A DNA stretch of 64,000 nt. Origin: Sphingomonas oligophenolica (GTDB lineage Bacteria; Pseudomonadota; Alphaproteobacteria; Sphingomonadales; Sphingomonadaceae). The notes below the pieces were generated by a model. It was not told the origin of the DNA. It worked only from the letters and a program-made list of their open reading frames with translations, and made no database searches. The stretch lies in the NCBI RefSeq assembly GCF_006438955.1, contig NZ_RCZK01000003.1, positions 62,001-126,000 on the forward strand, in the 5' to 3' direction. A program made the translations under genes and the position numbers. Positions 20,457 to 32,563 of the stretch are shown here, in pieces; positions within the stretch are counted from its first letter, which is position 1, and each line of letters begins with the position of its first letter.

Positions 20457-20462
20457 CGCCGC

Positions 20463-21125
20463 TCATTCCGCCATCGCGCGGTCGCTGACGAACATGTTGT
20501 GCTGGCGCTCGTGCGCGAAGGTGCTCGCGTTGCCGTGACCGGGAATGAAGGTCGTCTCGTCGCCGAGCGGCCATAATTTCTCGACGATCGATTTCAGCAG
20601 CGTCTGGTGGTTGCCGCCGGGCAGATCGGATCGCCCGATCGACCCTTGGAACAGGACGTCGCCGACTTGCGCGAATTTCGAGGGCGCGTGATGGAAGATC
20701 ACATGGCCTTCGGTGTGCCCGGGGGTTTCATAGACGTCGAGCGTCAGGTTCCCCACCGTCACGGTGTCGCCCTCGACCAGCCAGCGGTCGGGCTCGAACG
20801 CCACCCCCTGGATGCCATAGGCCTTGCCGTCGTCTGCCAGCCGCGCGAGCCAGAAGCGGTCGGCTTCGTGCGGCCCCTCGATCGGAACGCCGAGATCATT
20901 CGCGAGCGGCTTGGCCTCGCCTGCGTGGTCGATATGGCCGTGGGTGAGGAGAATCTTCTCCACCGTCACCCCGGCCTGCGCGATCGCTGCCTTGATCCGC
21001 GGCAGGTCGCCGCCCGGATCGACCACCGCCGCCTTCATCGTCGCGGTACACCAGATCAGGGTGCAATTTTGTTCGATCGCCGTCACGGGGACGATCGCGG
21101 CGCGCAAGGGGGGAAGCTGGGTCAT
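20463..21125 (-). CDS. MBL fold metallo-hydrolase (glyoxalase II/YcbL-like)
   Basis: Cytoplasmic metal-dependent hydrolase, 220 residues, of the glyoxalase II-like branch. The HxHxDH metal motif is intact (THGHIDHAGEA), as are the later ligands in TPGHTEGHV, the bridging Asp in VGDVLFQGSIGRSD, and FIPGHGNASTF. The start at 21125 gives the conserved family N-terminus with AIEQNCTLIW. It is divergent from pabBC. Substrate not predictable; thioester hydrolysis is typical of relatives. Confidence 0.87.
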   Translation of the reverse strand: MTQLPPLRAAIVPVTAIEQNCTLIWCTATMKAAVVDPGGDLPRIKAAIAQAGVTVEKILLTHGHIDHAGEAKPLANDLGVPIEGPHEADRFWLARLADDGKAYGIQGVAFEPDRWLVEGDTVTVGNLTLDVYETPGHTEGHVIFHHAPSKFAQVGDVLFQGSIGRSDLPGGNHQTLLKSIVEKLWPLGDETTFIPGHGNASTFAHERQHNMFVSDRAMAE

Positions 21126-21206
21126 GCCGTCGGAAATGGTCGCGCGGCGTGGCCACGTCAACGCCGCGGCTTGCCCGAGAGGCAGGCGCAGGGCATCTGA
21201 CGCACC

Positions 21207-24202
<2,996 letters not shown>

Positions 24203-24378
24203 CGCAGGCCTTCCTAACGCAGGCTTTTCCTAACGCTGGGATGAACGCCGCGCCCACGGTTGGTTCATCACCCACCTGCTAGATCTGACGGACCGTCGAT
24301 GGCCGGGTGCGCACCCCAATGCGTCCCGATCCCACCGACATCCGTAACTAAACTCACAACCGATCCGAAGAGGACACC

Positions 24379-24525
24379 ATGCGCACTTTCCTGAAATCCA
24401 GTTTCGTCTGGCAATTCGGCACCGGCTTCGTGCTTGGCGCCATCGGGCTTGTCGCGCTTCAGCCAGTCGACGGACGCCAGGCGCTCGTCAGCCATTTCAC
24501 CCCAACCGCCCTGGTGCAGCGCTAA
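24379..24525 (+). CDS. Small single-pass membrane protein, unknown function
   Basis: A 48-codon frame with a good ribosome binding site (AAGAGGACACC before ATG). The product (MRTFLKSSFVWQFGTGFVLG onward) has one hydrophobic helix (about residues 10-26) and a short polar tail. It lies 46 nt upstream of msrA on the same strand, so co-transcription is possible. No family recognised. The ribosome site and membrane helix support it, but the evidence is modest. Confidence 0.5.
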   Translation: MRTFLKSSFVWQFGTGFVLGAIGLVALQPVDGRQALVSHFTPTALVQR

Positions 24526-24571
24526 GCCAACAAGCGCCAAGTCACTGGAAAAACAGGGCCTTCGTCACCAG

Positions 24572-25240
24572 ATGGATAGCATGACCAAGACTCTTATCGC
24601 CACCTCCGCCGCTGCCTTGTTCGGCTTCGCCGCGCTCCAATCAGGGGCCGCAAGCGCCGAACGCGCGGTCGTCATTCCCGCCGCCGCGATCGACGTACCC
24701 GCGACCCCGGGGCTTCAGACGACCGTCCTGGCGGGTGGTTGCTTCTGGGGCATGGAGGCGGTGTTCGAGCATGTGAAGGGCGTGAAGTCGGTGACCGCGG
24801 GCTATGCCGGGGGCGACGCCGATACCGCCAACTACGGCGATGTGGCGACCGAGCGCACCGGCCATGCCGAGGCGATCAGGATCAGCTACGATCCCCGTCA
24901 GGTCAGCTATGGGACATTGTTGCGCGTCTATTTCTCGATCGCGCACAACCCGACCGAACTCAACCGGCAGGGCCCCGACAGCGGCCCGAGCTATCGGTCG
25001 GCGATCTTTGCGCAGACGCCGCAGCAGGCCCGCGCCGCGAAGGCGTATATCGCGCAACTGTCCGCGGCGCATCGCTTCTCCGGACCGATCGTGACCAAGC
25101 TGGAAACCGGCAAATTCTATCCGGCGGAGGCGTATCACCAGGATTTCTACGACAAGAATCCCAGCCATCCGTACATCGTGCGGTGGGACAAGCCCAAGGT
25201 CGCGGCGTTCCGCGCGGCGTTCCCGACGCTGGCGAGCTAA
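24572..25240 (+). CDS. msrA: Exported peptide-methionine (S)-S-oxide reductase
   Basis: Repairs oxidised methionine in proteins. The protein of about 222 residues has an N-terminal signal-like hydrophobic stretch (residues 4-29), so it probably acts in the envelope. The MsrA catalytic motif GGCFWGME has its cysteine at Cys57. Other family features are GYAGGD, the TGHAEAIR segment and YPAEAYHQDFYDKNP. No other cysteine exists in the protein, so the usual C-terminal resolving cysteine is missing and regeneration would need an external thiol. ATG 24581 in the same frame is an equally possible start. Confidence 0.9.
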   Translation: MDSMTKTLIATSAAALFGFAALQSGAASAERAVVIPAAAIDVPATPGLQTTVLAGGCFWGMEAVFEHVKGVKSVTAGYAGGDADTANYGDVATERTGHAEAIRISYDPRQVSYGTLLRVYFSIAHNPTELNRQGPDSGPSYRSAIFAQTPQQARAAKAYIAQLSAAHRFSGPIVTKLETGKFYPAEAYHQDFYDKNPSHPYIVRWDKPKVAAFRAAFPTLAS

Positions 25241-25249
25241 GCGCGCTTC

Positions 25250-25912
25250 CTACGCCGCGATCGGGAAGCGCAGCATACGCTGGTCGACCGGCACCAGCGC
25301 TTCGGCGTCGGGGCCGGTCGCACGGCGAATTTCGGGGTGATCGACATCGAGCCCCCCGGTGAGCGCACCGAACGCGGGCAGGATGAGCTTGCGCTCGGTC
25401 GCGACGAAGCAGCGACGCGACACCAATTTGCCGCGGACGCGGAGCCGTAATTTGGGATGGAAATGACCCGATAGCTCGGGACGTCGCTCGTCCGGTTCGG
25501 CTTCGTGGCGGAGCATCAGGCCGTCGACCACGATCTCGTCCACGACCTCGCCGCCGCAACGATCGAGGATCGTGCGATCGTGGTTGCCGGTGATCCAGGT
25601 CCAGCGCGTCGCGGCGGTCAAGCCGCGCAGCACGTCCTGCGCACGGGGCGGGAGCCGGTCGCAGCCGTCGATGTCGTGGAAACTGTCGCCCAGGCACCAC
25701 GTCTCGACCGCGTCGGTCGCGGCGACCAGCGCGGTGAGATCGGCAAGCGTCGCGATCGAATCATAGGGGGGCAGCATCTGCCCACCTCGCGCAAACCAGC
25801 TCGCCTTTTCGAAATGAAGATCGGCAACCAGCAACGCGCGGCGCGCGGGCCAGAACAGCGCGCCTTGCGCCAGCGCGACGAGCGCGTGACCGCCGAACGA
25901 AAAGGGAACCAT
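25250..25912 (-). CDS. pdeM: Ligase-associated DNA damage response endonuclease PdeM
   Basis: A calcineurin-like metallophosphoesterase of about 220 residues. Metal motifs are visible: LLVADLHFEKASWF (DxH), LGDSFHD (GDxxHD), TWITGNHDR (GNHD) and LSGHFHPKLR (GHxH). The name refers to a family normally encoded beside an Lhr-type DEXH helicase and an ATP-dependent ligase; neither is next to it here. ATG 25912 is chosen over a TTG 22 codons upstream. It converges with msrA and is divergent from kup. Confidence 0.85.
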   Translation of the reverse strand: MVPFSFGGHALVALAQGALFWPARRALLVADLHFEKASWFARGGQMLPPYDSIATLADLTALVAATDAVETWCLGDSFHDIDGCDRLPPRAQDVLRGLTAATRWTWITGNHDRTILDRCGGEVVDEIVVDGLMLRHEAEPDERRPELSGHFHPKLRLRVRGKLVSRRCFVATERKLILPAFGALTGGLDVDHPEIRRATGPDAEALVPVDQRMLRFPIAA

Positions 25913-26047
25913 CCAACCGCCATGGCCGACCCGAGTCGCGCGATCAAGCACTTGTCGCCGATCGATGGTGCGTTGCAACGAATCCGCTTGCGCGACAATG
26001 CGATGAGCGTACAGCGCCCCGTCCTTCCTCCGGGGTAAGTGCGCGCC

Positions 26048-27994
26048 ATGTCGCCCGCCGTCCAGTTTTTGCCAGATCAGCCGTCATCGACGCACCTGCG
26101 CCATCGCGCGCTTGCCGCGTTGACGGTCGGTGCGATCGGGGTGGTGTTCGGCGATATCGGGACCAGCCCGCTCTATGCATTTCGCGAGGCGCTGGCGTTG
26201 TGCGGCGCCGACGGGTTCGACGCGAGCGAGATATTGGGTGTGCTCAGCCTCGCGCTGTGGTCGTTAATTCTCGTCGTCTCGATCAAATACGTCATGTTTC
26301 TGACCCGCGCCGACAATCATGGCGAGGGCGGCGTGCTCGCGCTAGCGGCGTTGGCGCGCGGTGCGCTCGGGCGCCGAAGCCAGATCGCGCTCGTGCTCGG
26401 CGCAGCAGGGGCGGCGTTGTTCTACGGCGATGCGATCATCACGCCTGCACTATCGGTGTTATCGGCGATGGAGGGCTTGAGAACGATCCCGTCGGCAGCG
26501 TCGATCTTCGACGAACATACCATCCGGCTGGTGACGATCGCGATCCTGATTGCGCTGTTCATGTTCCAGCGCCGCGGTACCGCGCGCGTGTCGGCGCTCT
26601 TCGGCCCGGTCTGCATCGTCTGGTTCCTCGCCATCGCAGCGTTGGGTATCTGGCATATCGCCGACGAGCTTTCGATCTTTCGCGTGTTCGACCCGGTGTA
26701 TGGCATCGCCTTCTTGGCGACCCACGGCATTACCGGGCTGTTCGTGCTCGGCGCGGTGTTCCTGACCGTGACCGGCGCCGAGGCGCTGACCGCGGACATG
26801 GGGCACTTCGGGGTTGTGCCGATCCGGCTCGGCTGGTTCCTGCTCGTGTTCCCCACGCTGACGCTCAATTATTTGGGGCAGGGCGCCTTTGCGCTCGCGC
26901 ATCTCGAGGCGGCTAACGCTGGCGGCGCGGTCTTCGTCAACCAGGATTGGTTCTACGTGATGGCGCCGCTGCCGGTTCGCGGCCCGCTCGTCGTGCTCGC
27001 GGGGCTGGCGACCGTGGTCGCGAGCCAGGCGGTGATTACCGGCGCCTTCTCATTGACCCAGCAGGCGATTCAGCTTGGATTGCTGCCACGGTTGCGCATT
27101 CGTCAGACATCGGGCGTGCTCGCGGGGCAAATCTACCTGCCTGCGATCAACTGGATGTTGCTGGCGGGGGTGCTGATCCTGGTCGTCCAGTTCAAGACGT
27201 CGTCGGCGATGGCGGCGGCCTATGGCATCGCGGTCACCGGAACGATGGTGGTCACCACGCTGCTCGGTTATCTGGTCGTGCGGCACGTCTGGCACTGGTC
27301 GCGCGCGCTGGCGCTCGCCGCGCTGCTGCCGTTCCTCGCGCTCGACCTGGTGTTCTTCGGCGCCAACATCCTGCGCGTGATCGAGGGCGGCTGGGTTCCG
27401 TTGGTGATCGCCGCCGCGATCGGCCTGTTGATCGCGACCTGGGTGCGCGGGCGGGCGATCGTGCGCGATTTCGAACAGCAACAGAGCATTCCGCTGATCG
27501 ATCTCGCCGCGGCGCTTGCCAAGCGTCCGCCCGAACGGGTCGAGGGGAATGCGGTGTTCCTGACCGGCAATCCCCATGCCGCGCCTGGCGCCCTCCTACA
27601 CAATCTGAAGCACAACAAGGTGCTGCACGAGAACAATGTGATCGTGACGATCCGCACTGCCGACCGCCCGATCGTCGATCACGAACACCGCCGCACGATC
27701 GAGCGGGTCGACAACAATTTCTCGATCGTCGTGCTCCACTACGGCTTCATGGAATCGCCCGACGTGCCGCGCGATCTGGGCTTCGGTAGCAAGGGCGAGG
27801 ACCAGGGGCTCGATGCGATGAAGACCAGCTTCTTCATCGGCCGTAACACGCTGAAGCCCGATGCGGATCAGGGGATGCCGCTATGGCAGGACCGGATCTT
27901 CATGTTCCTTCAGCGCAACGCCAACGATCCCACCGAGTTTCTCCAGATTCCGCCGGGCAAGGTGCTCGAACTCGGTGAACAGGTAACGGTCTGA
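26048..27994 (+). CDS. kup: Low-affinity potassium transporter Kup
   Basis: Proton-coupled potassium uptake protein of about 648 residues. The family signature GVVFGDIGTSPLYAFREAL begins near residue 30, followed by SIKYVMFLTRADNHGEGG. Twelve hydrophobic segments extend to about residue 470, and a C-terminal cytoplasmic domain of about 170 residues completes it (VFLTGNPHAAPGALLHNLKHN onward). ATG 26048 is preferred to GTG 26039. It is divergent from pdeM and convergent with the M20 peptidase gene. Confidence 0.95.
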   Translation: MSPAVQFLPDQPSSTHLRHRALAALTVGAIGVVFGDIGTSPLYAFREALALCGADGFDASEILGVLSLALWSLILVVSIKYVMFLTRADNHGEGGVLALAALARGALGRRSQIALVLGAAGAALFYGDAIITPALSVLSAMEGLRTIPSAASIFDEHTIRLVTIAILIALFMFQRRGTARVSALFGPVCIVWFLAIAALGIWHIADELSIFRVFDPVYGIAFLATHGITGLFVLGAVFLTVTGAEALTADMGHFGVVPIRLGWFLLVFPTLTLNYLGQGAFALAHLEAANAGGAVFVNQDWFYVMAPLPVRGPLVVLAGLATVVASQAVITGAFSLTQQAIQLGLLPRLRIRQTSGVLAGQIYLPAINWMLLAGVLILVVQFKTSSAMAAAYGIAVTGTMVVTTLLGYLVVRHVWHWSRALALAALLPFLALDLVFFGANILRVIEGGWVPLVIAAAIGLLIATWVRGRAIVRDFEQQQSIPLIDLAAALAKRPPERVEGNAVFLTGNPHAAPGALLHNLKHNKVLHENNVIVTIRTADRPIVDHEHRRTIERVDNNFSIVVLHYGFMESPDVPRDLGFGSKGEDQGLDAMKTSFFIGRNTLKPDADQGMPLWQDRIFMFLQRNANDPTEFLQIPPGKVLELGEQVTV

Positions 27995-28018
27995 TCCCTC
28001 GCGCCGCGGAACCGGCGT

Positions 28019-29422
28019 TTACCCCGCGAACGTCGTGACCAGATCGTACAGGTAATCGCGGCCGTCATAGAGCGATTTCACCGCGATCCGTTCGTTGAGT
28101 CCGTGGATTCCCGACATGTCCTTGTCGATGAACATCCCCGGCGCGCCATAAACCGGGATCCCGATCGCTTCGAAGAAGATGCCGTCGGTCGCGCCGGTCG
28201 ACATCAGCGGCAGCACCGGGACGCCGGGGAAATGCTGTGCGGCGACCTTGGTCATTGGCCCGACGATCTTGGGGTCGAGTTGGGGCGGGATCGCAGTCGG
28301 GCGGACGGGCTGGTTGGCGGTGACGGTGACCTTCGCCCCGGCGAGTTCCTTCAGCTTGGCAAGCGTGGCGTCGACGGTTTCGCCGGGAAAGATGCGGCAA
28401 TTGACGTTGGCGGTTGCGCGCTGGGGCAGCGCGTTTTCGGCATGGCCGGCGTTTAGCAACGTCGCAACGCAGGTGGTGCGCAGCGTCGAATGCATCGCCT
28501 TGTCCTGGCTGACAAGCTTGTCGGCGGCCTTGTCCTCGGGGTTCGCGAGCAGCCGGGTGATCGCATCGCCGATCGGGCCGGGCTGCGATTTCGCGGTCGC
28601 GGTGAAGAATGCGCGGGTGGTGTCGGTGAATTTGACCGGGAAGTCGTAATTCTGCACCGCTTTTAACGCATCGGCGAGTTCGTAGATCGCATTTTCCGGC
28701 GTCGGCTGCGAGCTGTGGCCGCCAGGGTTGGTGGTGAGGAAGGTGTAGTTCTGCGCGGCCTTTTCGCCGACCTGGATCGCGAGCACCTCGCGCTTGCCGT
28801 TAGCGTCGAGCCGCCCGCCGCCGCCCTCGTTGAGCGCGAATTCGGCGGCGATCAGGTCGGGCTTGTTCTTGGCGAGCCATTCGGCGCCGTTGAACGCGAA
28901 GGTCGTCTCCTCGCCGCAGGTCAGCGCCATCTTGATCGTCCGCTTCGGCGGGGTTTTGGCCTGTTTCAGCCGGATCATGGTGTCCGCCCACACCGCGGCC
29001 ATCGCCTTGTCGTCGACGGTGCCGCGCGCATAATAATAGCTATTCTCTTCGATCAGCGTGAACGGGTCGCGGGTCCAGTCTTCGCGCTTGGCGGCGACAA
29101 CGTCGAGATGGCCGAGTAACAACATTGGCTTCATGGCCGCGTCGGAACCTTTCAGGGTCGCGACGAGGCCACCGTCCTTGGGATGATCGGGAACCGAGAA
29201 GAACGTCAGGTCGGCGTCGCGATAGCCCGCCGCCTTCAACCGCGTGCCGATCTGCGCCGCAGCCTGGGTGCAACTGCCAACATCGACGACGGTATTGGTC
29301 TCAACGAGCTGCTTGTAGAGATCGAAGAACTGCTTCTGGTCGGGGCGGGTCTGCGCGCTCGCCATCATCGGTATCGCCATCATCGCGAGCGCGGCCGCCC
29401 CCGTCATCAATCCTGCACGCAT
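28019..29422 (-). CDS. Exported M20 family metallopeptidase
   Basis: A 467-residue zinc peptidase with a signal peptide (residues 1-23, ending ASAQ). The catalytic domain shows LLLGHLDVV (first metal His and catalytic Asp), RGTVDDK (bridging Asp region), LTCGEETTF (catalytic and metal Glu), and the dimerisation domain with NPGGHSSQPTPENAIY. The last metal His sits in MSGIHGLNER. Start 29422 gives a clean signal peptide with GGGGGAG upstream. It is divergent from the oligopeptidase B gene, so two peptide-degrading genes share an intergenic region. Confidence 0.9.
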   Translation of the reverse strand: MRAGLMTGAAALAMMAIPMMASAQTRPDQKQFFDLYKQLVETNTVVDVGSCTQAAAQIGTRLKAAGYRDADLTFFSVPDHPKDGGLVATLKGSDAAMKPMLLLGHLDVVAAKREDWTRDPFTLIEENSYYYARGTVDDKAMAAVWADTMIRLKQAKTPPKRTIKMALTCGEETTFAFNGAEWLAKNKPDLIAAEFALNEGGGGRLDANGKREVLAIQVGEKAAQNYTFLTTNPGGHSSQPTPENAIYELADALKAVQNYDFPVKFTDTTRAFFTATAKSQPGPIGDAITRLLANPEDKAADKLVSQDKAMHSTLRTTCVATLLNAGHAENALPQRATANVNCRIFPGETVDATLAKLKELAGAKVTVTANQPVRPTAIPPQLDPKIVGPMTKVAAQHFPGVPVLPLMSTGATDGIFFEAIGIPVYGAPGMFIDKDMSGIHGLNERIAVKSLYDGRDYLYDLVTTFAG

Positions 29423-29547
29423 CGTCGTTCTCCCCCTTTGTTTCGTCATACTAGAGCGGGAAAGTGGACGGGGTGCAACGCCGGGATGACGCAAGGGGCG
29501 AGTCGCATGGGACTGACGCGGGCGCGGCCACGCGCTATGGCGCCGCG

Positions 29548-31608
29548 ATGACTGACACCGCACCCCCCGTCGCCGCGACCCGCCCGTTTCATTTCGAGGC
29601 GCACGGGGTCACGATCGATGACCCCTGGGCATGGCTCAAGGATCCGGCCTATCCCGAGGTCACCGACCCCGACGTGCTCGCCTATCTCGAGGCGGAGAAC
29701 GCTTATTTCGCGGGCGCCATGGCGCCGCACCAGCCGCTGGTCGAGACGATCTTTCAGGAGATGAAGGGGCGGATGAAGGAGGACGAATCCTCGGTTCCGC
29801 AAAAGGACGGCGAGTGGCTTTATTGGGCCGCGTACGAGACCGGGGGCCAGTATCGCAAATGGTGGCGCAAGCCGGTGGCGGGCGGTGCCGACCAGCTGCT
29901 CCTCGATGAACCCGCGCTGGCCGAGGGCAAGGAATATTTCCGGCTCGGCGCGTTTTCGGTCAGCAATGACGGTCGCCATCTCGCCTATGCGATCGACGAC
30001 AGCGGGGCGGAGCGGTTCGAGGTGCGGGTCAAGAATCTCGCGACCGGCGAGCATCTGCCCGAGATGATCCCGGGCATGCTCTCGGACATCGTGTGGACGA
30101 GCGACGATGCGGGATTTCTCTACGGCCTCGCCAACGATCAGTGGCGGACCGACAATGCGCGGTTCCACCGGCTCGGCAGCGCGGTCGCCGACGATGTCAT
30201 TCTCTACACCGAACCCGACGAGGGCTATCGCGTCTCGGTGGGGGAGACGAGCGACCGGCAATGGCTGATCATCGGGACGGGCGATCATGTGACAAGCGAA
30301 GTGCGCCTGCTCCCCGCGGGCAATCCGCTGGCCGAGCCGGTGATGGTTGCCCTGCGGCAGGCGGGGCGCGAATATGACGTCGATGCGCATGGCGACACGC
30401 TGTTCATTCACACCAACGATACCGATCCGATGTGGCGGCTCGTCACCGCGCCGGTCGCATCACCGGCGGAATGGACCGAACTCATCGCGCCGTCCGAGCG
30501 TTTCTATATGACCGGGGTCGAATGCTACGCCGGGTTCTTCGTCGTCGAGGGGCGCGAGGACGGGCTCGATCGAATCGCGATCCATCGCTACGCCGCGCCG
30601 ACCGTTCCGCGCTGGATCGATTTCCCCGAGGCGAGCTATGCTGCGGGGCTCGGCGACAATCCTGAATATGATGTCGACACGCTCCGGCTCGGCTATGAAT
30701 CGATGGTCACGCCCGGCACCGTCTATGATTACGACATCGCGACCGGCGACCTGACGACGCTGAAGGTTCAGGAGATCCCGTCGGGCTATGACGGCGAGAA
30801 ATATCGGACCGAGCGGCTCAAGATCACCGCGCGCGACGGCACCGCGGTGCCGGTGTCGATCATCTATCCCGCGGGTTTCGTGAAGGACGGGTCGCAGCCG
30901 TTGTACCTTTATGCCTATGGCGCATACGGACACGCAATCCCGCCGGGGTTTTCGACCGGGCGCCTGTCGCTGCTCGACCGCGGCTTCGCGTATGCAATCG
31001 CGCATATCCGCGGCGGCGACGATCTGGGACAGCAATGGTATCACGACGGCAAGCTCGACAAGCGCAATAACACCTTCAACGATTTCGTCGATGTGGCGGA
31101 GAGGCTGATCGCCGCGGGATGGACGAGCGCCGGACGAATCGCGATCGAAGGCGGGTCGGCGGGCGGCGAACTGATGGGCGCGGTCGCCAATTCGAACCCT
31201 GAGTTATGGGGCGCGGTGGTTGCGGTGGTGCCGTTCGTCGACGTGCTCAACACGATGATGGACCCCGACCTGCCGCTCACCCCGGGCGAGTGGCCCGAAT
31301 GGGGCAACCCGATCGAGGACAAGGCGGCGTTCGACCTGATCCGCTCGTACAGCCCGTACGACAATGTCGCCGCGCAGGATTATCCGCCGTTGTTCATCTC
31401 GGGCGGGCTCAACGATCCGCGCGTCACCTATTGGGAACCCGCCAAATGGGCCGCAAAACTTCGCGCGACCAAGACCGACGATCATATCCTGTTGCTCAAG
31501 ACCAACATGGGCGCAGGCCATGGCGGCAAATCCGGACGGTATGATTCGCTGCGCGAAGCCGCGGAGGAACATGCGTTCGTGCTGTGGCAGCTCGGGATCG
31601 CCGGGTGA
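29548..31608 (+). CDS. ptrB: Oligopeptidase B (S9 prolyl oligopeptidase family)
   Basis: Serine peptidase of 686 residues that cuts short peptides, usually after basic residues. An N-terminal seven-bladed propeller (about 70-400) is followed by an alpha/beta-hydrolase domain. The triad is Ser537 in EGGSAGGELMGA, Asp623 in SGGLNDPRV and His658 in GAGHGGKSGR. The motifs DDPWAWLKD and GGQYRKWWR near the N-terminus are typical of oligopeptidase B. No signal peptide is evident, so it is cytoplasmic. It overlaps the DedA gene by 4 nt (GTGA). Confidence 0.93.
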   Translation: MTDTAPPVAATRPFHFEAHGVTIDDPWAWLKDPAYPEVTDPDVLAYLEAENAYFAGAMAPHQPLVETIFQEMKGRMKEDESSVPQKDGEWLYWAAYETGGQYRKWWRKPVAGGADQLLLDEPALAEGKEYFRLGAFSVSNDGRHLAYAIDDSGAERFEVRVKNLATGEHLPEMIPGMLSDIVWTSDDAGFLYGLANDQWRTDNARFHRLGSAVADDVILYTEPDEGYRVSVGETSDRQWLIIGTGDHVTSEVRLLPAGNPLAEPVMVALRQAGREYDVDAHGDTLFIHTNDTDPMWRLVTAPVASPAEWTELIAPSERFYMTGVECYAGFFVVEGREDGLDRIAIHRYAAPTVPRWIDFPEASYAAGLGDNPEYDVDTLRLGYESMVTPGTVYDYDIATGDLTTLKVQEIPSGYDGEKYRTERLKITARDGTAVPVSIIYPAGFVKDGSQPLYLYAYGAYGHAIPPGFSTGRLSLLDRGFAYAIAHIRGGDDLGQQWYHDGKLDKRNNTFNDFVDVAERLIAAGWTSAGRIAIEGGSAGGELMGAVANSNPELWGAVVAVVPFVDVLNTMMDPDLPLTPGEWPEWGNPIEDKAAFDLIRSYSPYDNVAAQDYPPLFISGGLNDPRVTYWEPAKWAAKLRATKTDDHILLLKTNMGAGHGGKSGRYDSLREAAEEHAFVLWQLGIAG

Positions 31609-32177
31609 ATATCGAGGCGCTGGTCGCCCATTATGGACTGATCGCGTTGTTCGTCGGATCGGGGATCGAGGGCGAGGCGGTGGTGGTCGCGGGCGGGCTG
31701 ATGGCGCATCGCGGGCTGGTGCCGCTGGGCGCTGCGATGATCGCCGCGTCGGTCGGATCGTTTGTCGCGGACCAGATATGGTTCCAGGTCGGACGACGCT
31801 TTCGCACCGCGCGATTGGTTGAAAGGGTGCGCGCACAGCCCGCCTTCGCGCGGGCGGTGGCGGCGTTGGAACGCCACCCGATCGGCTTCATCTTCGCCTT
31901 TCGCTTCATTTATGGCCTCCGCACCGTCAGCCCGATCGCGATCGGGACGAGTGCGGTCGCCGCGCGCACCTATCTGGCGGTCAACGCGGCGGCGGCGGTC
32001 GTGTGGGGATGTGCCTTCACGCTGGTCGGCTATGCGTTCGGCACGAGCTTCGAACGATTCTTCGGGCGGTTCAAGCCGCATGGGCATCAATGGCTGTATG
32101 TCGCGGGCGCGCTCGTGCTGATGGGGGCGATCGTCGGTCTCGTCCATTTCTGGCGGCAGCGACGCGCCCCGGCATGA
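31605..32177 (+). CDS. DedA family membrane protein
   Basis: A protein of about 190 residues of the DedA/VTT superfamily, implicated in lipid flipping and membrane homeostasis. Signs are the re-entrant-type hydrophobic N-terminus (LIALFVGSGIEGEAVVVAGG), the FRFIYGLRTVSPIAIG motif with a conserved arginine, and a C-terminal helix. The GTG start overlaps the ptrB stop, and its own stop overlaps the next start (ATGA), so the three genes form a tight operon. Confidence 0.87.
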   Translation: MNIEALVAHYGLIALFVGSGIEGEAVVVAGGLMAHRGLVPLGAAMIAASVGSFVADQIWFQVGRRFRTARLVERVRAQPAFARAVAALERHPIGFIFAFRFIYGLRTVSPIAIGTSAVAARTYLAVNAAAAVVWGCAFTLVGYAFGTSFERFFGRFKPHGHQWLYVAGALVLMGAIVGLVHFWRQRRAPA

Positions 32178-32563
32178 GGTTCGCACGCGACTTCGCGGCG
32201 CAGGCGGCGGACATCGACGAGCTCGGCCATGTCAACAACGCGGTCTGGGTCCGCTGGATCCAGGATCTCGCAACCGCACATTGGCAGGCGGTCGCGCCGC
32301 CCGAGCATCAGGCTGCGTATGTCTGGGTCGTGACGCGGCACGAGATCGATTACCGCGGCAACGTCGGGCTCGGCGACGTGGTTACGGGCGAAACGTGGGT
32401 GCCGGATGCGCCCAAGGGCGCGCGGTTCGACCGGCATGTGCGGTTCGCGGATGCGGCGGGCAAGACGGTGGTCGAGGCGGTGACGACCTGGGCGTTGATC
32501 GACCGCGCGACTGGGCGGCTGCTGCGCGTCCGGCCCGACATCGCCACGCCATTCCTCGATTAA
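32174..32563 (+). CDS. Acyl-CoA thioesterase, hotdog fold (YbgC/FadM type)
   Basis: A 129-residue hotdog protein. The 4-hydroxybenzoyl-CoA thioesterase motif is visible at DIDELGHVNNAVWVRWIQD, with the expected aspartate and HVNN. It overlaps the DedA gene by 4 nt. Its TAA stop shares the palindrome TTAA with the stop of the convergent AEC gene. The physiological acyl-CoA is unknown. Confidence 0.86.
   Translation: MRFARDFAAQAADIDELGHVNNAVWVRWIQDLATAHWQAVAPPEHQAAYVWVVTRHEIDYRGNVGLGDVVTGETWVPDAPKGARFDRHVRFADAAGKTVVEAVTTWALIDRATGRLLRVRPDIATPFLD

Noticed and set aside
24240..24269. Inverted repeat GATGAAC/GTTCATC after the aminotransferase gene as a terminator
   Set aside because: Only seven pairs with a 16-nt loop and no T-run; too weak to call.
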